64,000 nucleotides of DNA from Bin80 sp965209015 (GTDB lineage Bacteria > Bacteroidota > Rhodothermia > Rhodothermales > Bin80). Shown in pieces: positions 39,801 to 47,356 of the stretch; the stretch's first letter is position 1; each line of letters begins with the position of its first letter. The position numbers were made by a program, and so were the translations under genes. Where the stretch lies: the NCBI GenBank assembly GCA_965209015.1, contig OZ242367.1, positions 1,426,001-1,490,000 of the forward strand, given 5' to 3'. The notes beneath the pieces were generated by a model, which ran no database searches, had not been told where the DNA came from, and was given only the letters and a program-made list of their open reading frames with translations.

Positions 39801-40252
39801 GATTTGATGACACTGGGATCACTCCACAAGGTGGAGATATACTATTTCTTGCGACGCATAAACCATTTGCTCAAGGAGACCTTTTTAATTTTCGCACTGT
39901 CTCTGCGGCTACAGATGAAACGTTGGCTACTCAAGAATTGCAGGATATATATGTGGTTCCAAATCCCTATGTAGCCACTACGGTATTTGAGCCCCGCAAT
40001 CCCATTTCTCGTACTGAGCGTGGTGAGCGCAGACTTTATTTTGCGAATGTACCCCAACAGTGTACGATTCGTATTTACACACTTGCAGGTGAACTAGTTG
40101 AGACTCTTTATCACGATAGTACGCTAAATAATGGGAAAGTCTTCTGGGATATGCGCACCAGAGATAATATGAACTTAGCCTACGGACTATACATTTTTCA
40201 TGTGGATAGTCCGGCAGGATCCTTTATTGGGAAATTCGCGGTAATTAAGTAG
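36851..40252 (+). CDS. large secreted T9SS cargo protein, unknown function
   Basis: An 1133-residue protein with the signal peptide MVLRFRVSLVLVFFLVSFQVKAQ. The N-terminal 350 residues are unassigned. An Asp-rich stretch (about 370-440), including GVDDDGIDNDDDGLVDES, resembles MopE/thrombospondin-type calcium-binding repeats. A fibronectin-III-like part (PQKPNLRAVPGDKRVTLYWD onward) and further beta domains follow. The C-terminus (VVPNPYVATTVFEPRN to GKFAVIK) is a T9SS-type sorting domain. It starts on the last base of the TonB receptor stop codon, implying a functional pair. Similar receptor/cargo/PorV neighbourhoods occur in this phylum; the role is unknown. Confidence 0.85.
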   Translation: MVLRFRVSLVLVFFLVSFQVKAQQSKLERLRGWDQHEVNAWLTSLGKIPFRKGANQDCEEGITNRRDVILNGNRITTQIFNFGSISAPGNTITDIVWNGLGYGYEFGPFVAAEVVDTYREDGRARDPQSVPLEDENGIPVLDEAGNQVYVMRIVSDGLVSNGGEISPDGSTFWGWQPISCAEPVGSFGGLQVVNPQSIRIPTNDDSDGDLDGKPDSWPEAWYNETLEQYLWPGALRQGASNADKETIYFMNDYNNSEFSYWPFPSDSTKRGLGLEVEVRLYQWANPLAEDVIFLIYKITNKSEKDLDKVIFGMWGDPHVGGPNDWPDDWAFYDENLNMVFAWDDDGRSDIAGRVPGYFGYKFLESPGVDDDGIDNDDDGLVDESWTDGIDNDGDWNPEFDDVGIDGIPGTGDFGEGDGIPTSGDQFDITKPGEPNFEFTDIDESDQFGLTSFASPPFAGNRVDNDERVWSFVQPGRFDVVPTSPGDYVFLYGSGSFRLRAGATKRFSIALIVGQNREDLRLNANTAQQIYDVGYVFARPPQKPNLRAVPGDKRVTLYWDDEAEHSVDPLTREEDFEGYVIYRSTDHEFSDQQTITDINGSKFLFTPLKTSLGVDARFDLDNGLNGPSLIPFPGRGVTYDLGEDTGLFHTFVDSNNVVNGQTYYYALAAYDHGFAGAAGDAFANGIPPSETSKTITYDPTTDQYIFDVNTISVVPGPRVAGYVPASALDPSGLTHSRGHATGSIIINVVDDLAVRDQQTYRIEFDDTDEGVAYSVINEGPVSVTLQVAPGKSQNIRYQNIIESSLELQTSEGRLLTQGIDYFMDGSTGAINVFESATVDAGEELRATFQYAPLFKSTLLQGEEGNIVFEGLHIFVQDDPLEFDVASSGWTGGSANIPFRFQRASTGPGRMTQPFDYEIRFSDSPIATGFSNNIPIPFEVFNVTQANRPIEVFVPDVNRNGSWEVTERIVFLEQINDGLTATWEVRFDDTGITPQGGDILFLATHKPFAQGDLFNFRTVSAATDETLATQELQDIYVVPNPYVATTVFEPRNPISRTERGERRLYFANVPQQCTIRIYTLAGELVETLYHDSTLNNGKVFWDMRTRDNMNLAYGLYIFHVDSPAGSFIGKFAVIK

Positions 40253-40257
40253 AATCC

Positions 40258-41310
40258 ATGAGAATTCGTCACATTGGTGTAGTGATCATACTTCTGGGGG
40301 TATTTACCCATGATCCGGTGGTAGCTCAGGAGGACTCGAGTTCACTTGATGGAGCAACAATTACACGAGTTGGAACTACCGCAGCTCAATTTCTAAAACT
40401 CGGGGCAGGTGCTCGGGCGATTGCTCTTGGTGGTGCATATGTAGCCGAAGCAAGTGATATGAGTTCTGTCTACTGGAACCCTGCGGGGTTTGCTCGTCTA
40501 ACGGGACGTCATTTACAACTCAGCAATACACGATATCTCGCAGATATTAACTATAATTTTGCTGCATTTGGGACTTCCATAGATCAATTTGGATCTATAG
40601 GTCTATCACTTCTGATGGTTGACAGTGGAGATATGCCAGTTCGCACCGAATTGCAACCAGAGGGAACAGGTGAACAGTTCAATACGCTCAGTTTTGCATT
40701 GCAACTCACCTATGCTCGAAACCTCAGTGAGCAGTTTTCCATTGGTGGTAGTATCAAGTTGGTTCAGGAGCGCATCTGGCATAGCACGGCTTCCTCCATC
40801 GCATTTGATATTGGTACTCTTTTCACAACTCCATTTCGAAGTTTACGTTTAGGGGCTAGTATGTCTAATCTGGGTCCCAAGATGCGAATAGATGGACGAG
40901 ATATTCTTTTCAGCGAAGATCCAAGCCCGAATACAGCTGGTACGGCGGAGATTGTCAATGCCCAATATCGTACGGATGGATTTTCGATGCCACTCATTTT
41001 TCGGGTGGGTTTAGCATGGGACGCTATGGATACAGGAACTCACCGTGTCGTTCTTACGTCCGATGCTGCACATCCGAACGATAATGCAGAGTATGTCAAT
41101 GCGGGTGTCGAATATATTTTTAGGGATCTGATTGCATTTCGGGCCGGATATCGGAACTTATTTGAGCCCGATTCAGAGCAGGGCCTGACCGCTGGTGGGA
41201 GCCTTATGATTCGTATCAACCGAGATTTAGCAACAAAATTCGATTATGCATATGCACATTTCGGGCGCTTAACCCAGACCCATTGGTTCACCGTTAATCT
41301 ATCCTTTTAA
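40258..41310 (+). CDS. PorV/PorQ-like outer membrane protein
   Basis: A 350-residue FadL-like barrel of the PorV group. The signal peptide is IGVVIILLGVFTHDPVVAQ. The family hallmark AAQFLKLGAGARAIALGGAY is followed by SSVYWNPAGFARLTG. The rest is alternating beta strands ending THWFTVNLSF. PorV is the T9SS subunit that collects cargo from the translocon and delivers it to the sortase complex. Position between two T9SS cargo genes (5 nt after one, 4 nt before the other) suggests a dedicated shuttle for these cargos. Confidence 0.88.
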   Translation: MRIRHIGVVIILLGVFTHDPVVAQEDSSSLDGATITRVGTTAAQFLKLGAGARAIALGGAYVAEASDMSSVYWNPAGFARLTGRHLQLSNTRYLADINYNFAAFGTSIDQFGSIGLSLLMVDSGDMPVRTELQPEGTGEQFNTLSFALQLTYARNLSEQFSIGGSIKLVQERIWHSTASSIAFDIGTLFTTPFRSLRLGASMSNLGPKMRIDGRDILFSEDPSPNTAGTAEIVNAQYRTDGFSMPLIFRVGLAWDAMDTGTHRVVLTSDAAHPNDNAEYVNAGVEYIFRDLIAFRAGYRNLFEPDSEQGLTAGGSLMIRINRDLATKFDYAYAHFGRLTQTHWFTVNLSF

Positions 41311-41314
41311 GGTC

Positions 41315-42940
41315 ATGAGGCTGAAGCTTCTGGGCTTTATTTTATTGATTGGTACGCCAATTACAGCTTATGCACAGCTTCTGCATGATATGATTCATGA
41401 AGAAGTTGTATTAACGGCTCCCAACGTTACCTTGACAGGTAAGCACGCATCCGTCAGTGTTCATAGTCAGACTCTTTCCAATGATTTCACTGGGATTGCT
41501 CTTCAGGGATTTACGGGAAGTGATTCTTTATCAGGTTTCATTCGATTTTATGAAAATAGTGGTTGGGAAGACTGGCATCCGCTTTATATTGTGCGCAGTG
41601 CTACGGATGAAGCGTTTCTTGCAGCCTATCGCACGGATCTTGTTATCAACGCATCAAAGTTTGAACTACGCTTTCAGTTGGATGCAGACGATTCACTGCT
41701 GATATTGAATGCTGGCACCTTTGATCAGCGTCTGGATCAGGAAGAAGCGATGAAGCAGTTGTCTCAGAATGCTGAAAAGAAAAATGATTTTTTGATTCAA
41801 GCACCGAATGTTCGTAGGCGTACGGAGTGGGGAGCACAGCCATTTCGAGGTTCTCCGATTCCCTTGAATCGTCCAAGCTATGATTATATGACTCTACATC
41901 ATACGGCGGGGTTTGCTGCAACTACCCTTGCAGAGGGATTAGAGCAGGTTCGACGGATCCAGTTGTTTCACCAGAATGGCAGAGGATGGAGTGATATCGG
42001 ATATCAGTTTTTGATGGATCAGGAAGGACGTCTATATCAGGGGCGTCCCTTTCTAAGAGAGAGCGATCCTTTTGACCAAGGACCTCGGTTGGTTCAAGGT
42101 GCTCATGTGGGAGGTGCGAATCGGGGAAATATAGGGGTATCTCTGATGGGTTGTTTTCATCCTCCCGAGGGGACAGGTTGCCGGAATGAGTTGACCCCCT
42201 TTGCCACTGATTCACTGATTGCAACTTTCGGATTCCTGTCGGAGCGCTATGAAGTATCTCCCGAAGATATGCGAGGGCATCGGGATTTTAATAATACCGC
42301 ATGTCCAGGAGATTATAATTATCAGAATCTACCCGACTTTATGCTTAGAGTAGAAGAATTACTCCTTAGGGGGAATATACGTTTAGGAGAGGGTAGCATT
42401 ATGGCGCGTCTAGATCCGTCGGGAGTTGTACGACTGAAATGGGCATTCACGGTGGATAATGGGATTGATGAGTTTTTCGTACAGCGACGGACTGGAGAGG
42501 ATAAACTTTTTGAAATTACAAGGGGAGAGGGTGCGGTGGATGGAAATTTTTCCGATGCTCCCAGCGTCGGACTTCATATCTATGAACTCATTGCACAGAA
42601 TAAAAGTGGGGTACAGCAGCGTCTATCTACTGCCGAAATCTCCATAGAGCCGGGGACAACAAATATTCTGGCACAATCCTTCCCAAATCCAACTTCATCT
42701 CAGACCACGATTCGATACTTTTTGGAAAGCGCTCCCGGTCTGGTATCTGTGAATCTCTTTGATCTTACAGGGAAAATGGTGCTCACAGGTGAACGCCAAT
42801 ACAGAGAGTCAGGGGAGTGGTATGTGACTACTCTTGATACATCTTCTCTACCGGTTGGGGTTTATCTCTACAGAATATTGGTAGCTGGATTTTCGTCTAC
42901 GGTCTATAAGGAATCAAAGCCACTTATCGTTCTGAGGTAA
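41315..42940 (+). CDS. N-acetylmuramoyl-L-alanine amidase (PGRP type) with T9SS sorting domain
   Basis: A 541-residue secreted protein with the signal peptide LKLLGFILLIGTPITAYAQ. An N-terminal beta domain (about 20-140) precedes an amidase_2/PGRP domain (about 165-350). The zinc ligands are visible: His in YMTLHHTAGF, His in GHRDFNNTACPGD and the Cys of the same motif. The C-terminus (AQSFPNPTSSQTTIRYFL to SKPLIVLR) is a T9SS sorting domain. It would cleave the stem peptide from muramic acid outside the cell, so prey or neighbour cell walls are a possible target. It is the last gene of the TonB/cargo/PorV operon. Confidence 0.9.
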   Translation: MRLKLLGFILLIGTPITAYAQLLHDMIHEEVVLTAPNVTLTGKHASVSVHSQTLSNDFTGIALQGFTGSDSLSGFIRFYENSGWEDWHPLYIVRSATDEAFLAAYRTDLVINASKFELRFQLDADDSLLILNAGTFDQRLDQEEAMKQLSQNAEKKNDFLIQAPNVRRRTEWGAQPFRGSPIPLNRPSYDYMTLHHTAGFAATTLAEGLEQVRRIQLFHQNGRGWSDIGYQFLMDQEGRLYQGRPFLRESDPFDQGPRLVQGAHVGGANRGNIGVSLMGCFHPPEGTGCRNELTPFATDSLIATFGFLSERYEVSPEDMRGHRDFNNTACPGDYNYQNLPDFMLRVEELLLRGNIRLGEGSIMARLDPSGVVRLKWAFTVDNGIDEFFVQRRTGEDKLFEITRGEGAVDGNFSDAPSVGLHIYELIAQNKSGVQQRLSTAEISIEPGTTNILAQSFPNPTSSQTTIRYFLESAPGLVSVNLFDLTGKMVLTGERQYRESGEWYVTTLDTSSLPVGVYLYRILVAGFSSTVYKESKPLIVLR

Positions 42941-43169
42941 TTCTAAAAAAATCATATTTCACATAGTAATTTCCACGGAGCTTGTAACAATCTGAAGGAC
43001 ATCTCAATTCCATGATCTGTCCGTTGCTCCTCACTGATCCAATGGACTGACATCCATGACAAAAAATGGTCACCAAATTTTTCAATGCAGGATCTATTTG
43101 CTTCTCAGGTAGATAAGCAAATTCTTGGTGGGTAGTAGGAATTTTTCCGCATGGAGAGACGATATTCAT
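42924..43169 (-). CDS. possible small Cys-rich protein
   Basis: An 81-codon frame from an ATG at 43169, convergent with the amidase and overlapping its end by 17 nt. It contains CHGC and CPSDC, spaced like a four-cysteine zinc site. No family is recognised and no clear Shine-Dalgarno sequence is seen, so it may be a chance frame. Confidence 0.3.
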   Translation of the reverse strand: MNIVSPCGKIPTTHQEFAYLPEKQIDPALKNLVTIFCHGCQSIGSVRSNGQIMELRCPSDCYKLRGNYYVKYDFFRITSER

Positions 43170-43645
43170 ATGCTCTATGCCGAATCACAGTACCTGCCTA
43201 TTCCGGCGTATTGAGACACCCAATCCGCTTTATTGGGATACCCAATTGAGCGGATTGACTGTCCCAGTTGTAGCGGAATCGGGAACTGCGGTGAATTTAT
43301 TCCATTTTGCCATGATTTATGAGAGACGAATTACCAGTGGAGGTTAACCTAATCGCCTCAGCAATCGTCCTTTGTACTGGCCGGCGATAACCAATTGATT
43401 CACAAAAAGACGTTGAGGCGAGTAGCGATTTAGCTTTCGGGCTATAATTAGGTGGCAGGGCAGTCCGTCTTAACCTATGGAGACCTATCGCTGACAACAT
43501 GGTGACGAAAATTACCAATATGTCATCCGTAACATCTTCGCCATAAGCGATGTTCAACATCACCGATAGGCTTCTGGAATTGATCACAGAATAAGGATGA
43601 TCTGAATTATACCCTTTTGCCTGTCCCAATCAATGGTAGAAAGAG
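43170..43645. other. intergenic region with short inverted repeats
   Basis: Around 43208-43255 are short repeats: AATCCGCT...AGCGGATT and CCCAAT...ATTGGG, with a GGGATACCCAATTG core. A 110-codon reverse frame (43297-43629) starts at a TTG and has no recognisable similarity, so it is not called. This may be a decayed mobile element, but no transposase motif is visible. Confidence 0.35.
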
Positions 43646-44356
43646 TTAATCTAAACGAAGGAACAAGAAATTATGATTGTCCAGAGAGTAACTGATATAT
43701 CCCAGCTTGTTTATGCTTTCTACCGCCTTGATTGTATCCGAGTACGTGTAACGTTCAACTGCGTGATGATGAAATTCGATAAATATCTGTTTGAATTGAA
43801 GTAATTCTTCATGGGAGAGTGACTGCAATAGTTCATACTCCGCTCCTTCAATATCGAGCTTCAAAATATCCGCTGAATCAATCCCAAGATGATCTATGAG
43901 AGATTTTGGTGTGAGGCATTTGACTTGGTAAGATATTCCTTCGTCACGAACGGCATTCACATGATCTGTCATTAGTGATCCGCTTTCATTCACATTTGAT
44001 TCAAAGAACTTAATTTCTCCATTATATGCGCCGACAGCATAAGGAACATGAATAAAATGACCTGGATGATTGTGGGCAAGCTTTGAAAGTGCAGTCTGAT
44101 GTTTTTCTGTTGGATCTACTCCATAACACTTTGCTCCATACCGGTTAATCATGTAGATCGATAATTCAGCCAAAGATCCACATCCCACATCAATAACCGT
44201 TAAACATTGGTTATTTTCAAAATGGGAGGGGGCGAGATACAAAAAGTTTGGATATACGAATCGAATCCCTCGAGTTCTGAACCAATGTCGCAGAACATTT
44301 CCCCGAACTCTTTTCCATATAGCCCGATATACCTTGCGAATATAATTTGTCGTCAT
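43646..44356 (-). CDS. FkbM-family methyltransferase
   Basis: A 236-residue SAM-dependent O-methyltransferase. The SAM-binding loop is LTVIDVGCGSLAELSIYM. The family motif LKLDIEGAEYELLQSL lies in the C-terminal half, and EFHHHAVERYTY follows. ATG 44356 (MTTNYIRKVYRAIWKR) is preferred; the frame is open to a TTG at 44452. FkbM members usually methylate sugars or polyketides. With no glycan or biosynthetic genes nearby, the acceptor is unknown. Confidence 0.85.
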   Translation of the reverse strand: MTTNYIRKVYRAIWKRVRGNVLRHWFRTRGIRFVYPNFLYLAPSHFENNQCLTVIDVGCGSLAELSIYMINRYGAKCYGVDPTEKHQTALSKLAHNHPGHFIHVPYAVGAYNGEIKFFESNVNESGSLMTDHVNAVRDEGISYQVKCLTPKSLIDHLGIDSADILKLDIEGAEYELLQSLSHEELLQFKQIFIEFHHHAVERYTYSDTIKAVESINKLGYISYSLDNHNFLFLRLD

Positions 44357-44755
44357 TAACCGAAAATTAGGGCATCTCTCACTTTTTTCAACCAAATTGT
44401 TCACTTCCCATTCAAAGCTGAAAGAACAAGGTGTATGATGAGATAGAGGCAATTAAGGATTGGTTTTAGCGTCAGAAAAAAATGGTTTGGAAGCTGCTCA
44501 CCGAGTATCATATGAGGGTTAAGTCAACAAGATAGGTAAAGCAAATGAAGATCAAACAAGAAGGCCCACATGGAAGGCTTGAAGTTATGGTGATGCCTTA
44601 AATAAAACCCATTTCATAAAGGTCACGATACACGCGTCTATGTGTATAAGTCACAGCGTGGTTCACAGGAGAAATAGATTCGGTTTATTGAGTGTTGGCT
44701 CTGTCACACCTTAACCAACAGGACTTCAAGTCTGCTGCAAAAGCAATAAAATTTT
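44357..44755. other. intergenic region, nothing recognised
   Basis: About 400 nt between two reverse-strand genes. I see no coding frame, tRNA or strong hairpin here. The promoter of the FkbM gene is presumably included. Confidence 0.4.
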
Positions 44756-45778
44756 CTATCTGTTGACCGCCCGGCGACGCAAAACTAACATCGTAACATC
44801 ATCTTTTAGTGGTCGTCCTGCTCGCCATGCAATGCCACCTTTTCGGATATGTGCAATAATTTCACTGGGGGAAGATGCACCTACTTCTGAGAATATCTTT
44901 CTGACTCGATCCAGTTGAAGCATCTCACCAGATGGGCTTAGCAGATCAAGGAGTCCATCGCTCATGAAAAACACAGTATCTCCGGGGGAAAGAGCCACAT
45001 CTAATTCTTCGTAAGGGAACTCAGTATAACTGCCAAGTGGCATCCCTTTAAGCACAAAATCCTGAATAGTCTGTGTGGCTGCCCGATACATTAAAAGTGG
45101 GGGCATACCAGCACCAACCAGTCTCAACACTCCCCGATGATAACGAGCAAGAGTGATATGCATAAAGGTACTTGGAAGATTGATGCTCTTAATTGTTTTT
45201 GACATTCTTCGAATCAGACTCAATAGGTCGCTGTTATCCGCTGAGTCCTTAAAGAGTGCTTTGGTAGCAATTACCATCATCCCCGCGGTTGTACCATGGC
45301 CCGTCGCATCACCGATTGCCATGGTCAGAATTCCTTGATGGGAAAGAGAGAAGTCGTAATAGTCTCCACTGAGTTCAGTTGCCGTCTTAAGAAACACATC
45401 AATTTCTAATTCAGGGTGGGCTGGAATTCTTGTGGCAAGCATTTCCTGTTGAGCCTGACGTGCGGTATCTAATTCACTTGACTTCCGGATGTAATCTAAT
45501 TTGATATGATCAGGAAACCCCTCATTATCAATGAATCCATTTGGTCCCTCATTGTTATATCGGTGAATGATATCCCTGACCAGATCTTCGTCATAACCGG
45601 TTACTTCAACAATATCACGGACAACCTTTCCCTGACTTTTCAGGTAGATAACTTGCCAATGTGTACGCTCAACTGCGCCTTTGGTATGGCGATAGTGATC
45701 AAAAATTTTTCGGCCAGATAAATGATTGGCCAGAGGAATCACTACGTCGGATATTGGAGTGTCAATTGTTTCAATCAT
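44756..45778 (-). CDS. SpoIIE/PP2C-type phosphatase with N-terminal helix-turn-helix
   Basis: A 340-residue protein from ATG 45778 (the frame is also open to a GTG at 45808). The first about 85 residues look like a homeodomain-type helix-turn-helix as in transposases (HWQVIYLKSQGKVVRDIVEV, DEDLVRDIIHRYNNEG). A short helical linker leads to a SpoIIE/RsbU phosphatase domain with ELSGDYYDF, IGDATGHGTTAGMMV, GAGMPPLLMY, FMSDGLLDL and DDVTMLVLR. All metal-binding aspartates are present. RsbU-like phosphatases dephosphorylate STAS antagonists; the STAS protein at 3740 is one possible partner, unlinked. Confidence 0.87.
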   Translation of the reverse strand: MIETIDTPISDVVIPLANHLSGRKIFDHYRHTKGAVERTHWQVIYLKSQGKVVRDIVEVTGYDEDLVRDIIHRYNNEGPNGFIDNEGFPDHIKLDYIRKSSELDTARQAQQEMLATRIPAHPELEIDVFLKTATELSGDYYDFSLSHQGILTMAIGDATGHGTTAGMMVIATKALFKDSADNSDLLSLIRRMSKTIKSINLPSTFMHITLARYHRGVLRLVGAGMPPLLMYRAATQTIQDFVLKGMPLGSYTEFPYEELDVALSPGDTVFFMSDGLLDLLSPSGEMLQLDRVRKIFSEVGASSPSEIIAHIRKGGIAWRAGRPLKDDVTMLVLRRRAVNR

Positions 45779-46101
45779 TAGTACAGACTCAAACGGGCAT
45801 CTATACACCGAATTGATTGAGTATACCGAATTCGATAACGTATTAAACGCTGAGTCACGGGATATTCATCAAAATGATACTCATTCGTATCATTAAACAG
45901 TGGAGACTTAATGAATTCTTCCTGCTGAATTGGAATGAAGGAATAAATAGAAGAATTCATCCTCAATGATCTGCAACATATAGAAATAAAAGCTTTCTGG
46001 AACTTTTGAAGGGGTTGTCCTCCCCACAGAGACTTCAATCCTCTTGGATTACTCCCCCCAGTGGCAATTACAGATAACGTAATCTATTCCGTAGGTATAT
46101 C
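45779..46101. other. intergenic region, nothing recognised
   Basis: An 86-codon reverse frame here has no recognisable features and overlaps the phosphatase start, so it is not called. The promoter of the phosphatase gene is expected in this stretch. Confidence 0.4.
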
Positions 46102-46154
46102 AAAAAAAATCTCTAATGAAATAGAGTGCGCGGAGCATTGTCTGCTCCGCGCAC
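46102..46154 (-). terminator. double hairpin terminator for the TorF-like gene
   Basis: A perfect 12-bp stem GTGCGCGGAGCA/TGCTCCGCGCAC (46126-46154, 5-nt loop) lies about 50 nt after the reverse-strand stop. Next on the reverse strand comes a small CTCTA/TAGAG hairpin followed directly by eight T residues (46102-46110). Together they form a strong intrinsic terminator. Confidence 0.75.
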
Positions 46155-46205
46155 CCTATCAATTGGCAAGACCGCATATTTTGGATAACCAAAGTAGGAG
46201 TGCCT

Positions 46206-46928
46206 TTATGGGCTAAGAGAGAATCCGAAGACGAGGTACGTCTTCTCTGTGTCAGGATTCATAACATAAGCAGCACTCAAAGGTAGCGCGAAATTATCTG
46301 TAATTTGTAGATCTTTGCTCGCAGAAAGTCCGAGATTTACCAAAGCTACCTCATCCGTTCCATAGAAGCCGCTTTCTCCACCAACCAAGCCTAGCGTGAA
46401 GCCCAACTCAATATCAGAGATCGTAAAGGGAACTGCTCCCTCAATATAAAGAGAGTTGTCTGGATCATTATGAGCCATGAATGCAGCCGTTAAGGTCAAG
46501 GGAAAAGACTCAGGGAAAGTAATCGATGCCATCAACTCAATGAAGTGCGCACCATCCCCGTCTCCATCAAAATTTAACCAATCGCCGGCATTCCCATCAG
46601 AGTTCGGGAAATAATAGTCTGTTACAGCCAAATCTAATGTTGCAGAGGTTCCGAGTTCAATACTATAAGCGGCGTAAAGGTCATGCTCATTAGCACTTGC
46701 ACCGTCCTCACTGATCGAGTACGCGCCCCAAGTTCCAAGTTCAAAGTTCCCTGCACTCAATGCAAGACCGGGTTGAATACTGAAGGAATCTCCAAAATCA
46801 TAACCGCGCCAGATGTAACGGTTGTAAAAATCTGCGCCGAAACTTATTGATTGGGCGTGCGCCAAGACCGGAGTTATTACGAATAGTGCAAGTAGAGCAC
46901 TTAGTGGTAGATAGAATCGTTTAGTCAT
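46206..46928 (-). CDS. TorF/Gcw_chp-like outer membrane porin
   Basis: A 240-residue barrel protein from ATG 46928 (an upstream ATG at 46988 would only add non-signal residues). The signal peptide is FYLPLSALLALFVITPVLAHAQ. DFYNRYIWRGYDFGDSFSIQ near the mature N-terminus and EHDLYAAYSIELG match the Gcw_chp family, where RYxxRG is the hallmark. The last residues (YLVFGFSLSP) suit a barrel end. The function of the family is unclear. It is divergent from gltBD, so a link to nitrogen supply is possible but only inferred. Confidence 0.8.
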   Translation of the reverse strand: MTKRFYLPLSALLALFVITPVLAHAQSISFGADFYNRYIWRGYDFGDSFSIQPGLALSAGNFELGTWGAYSISEDGASANEHDLYAAYSIELGTSATLDLAVTDYYFPNSDGNAGDWLNFDGDGDGAHFIELMASITFPESFPLTLTAAFMAHNDPDNSLYIEGAVPFTISDIELGFTLGLVGGESGFYGTDEVALVNLGLSASKDLQITDNFALPLSAAYVMNPDTEKTYLVFGFSLSP

Positions 46929-47356
46929 TAAAGTTAATAATTGGTTTGAAGTTGAGATGAGAAAAACCTGATTCCCATGATAGATCATATTGATTACCCG
47001 TATATATTCTCATAGGTCAGGCACGAAAAATTAGGTCCCGAACTCTCTGTCTCCAGAGAATTGCCAGAAATAATTCATGAATTCGGTGTGAAGCTGATTT
47101 ATTGCTGTAAAATAAAATATTAAAAAATAAACTAATAACAACAATTTTCCGAAGAAAATAAGGAATTAAATAAAATAACAAAAAATAAATCCGGCCTGTA
47201 TACTAAATGTCTGTAAACTGGTTTCAGGTGCATCAAAAAATTTTGCATAATTCGACTGAGAATTGTTTATTTATAGATCAATCAGTCTGTAATATTGTAT
47301 CAAAAACATAACTCATTCTACTGATTGAGAGTTTTGAATTAAGTTTTTTTCGGCAC
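46929..47356. promoter_or_regulatory. AT-rich divergent promoter region, TorF-like gene / gltB
   Basis: There are 428 nt without a gene. The core (47100-47200) is very A/T-rich with runs such as AAAATATTAAAAAATAAAC, as often seen upstream of regulated genes. It must hold the start sites of both divergent transcripts; no specific operator was identified. Confidence 0.45.

Noticed and set aside
43297..43629. 110-codon reverse frame
   Set aside because: It starts at a TTG, has no recognisable motif or ribosome-binding site, and lies in a low-coding stretch.
45778..46038. 86-codon reverse frame upstream of the SpoIIE gene
   Set aside because: No recognisable features; it overlaps the phosphatase start in another frame and is probably untranslated leader.
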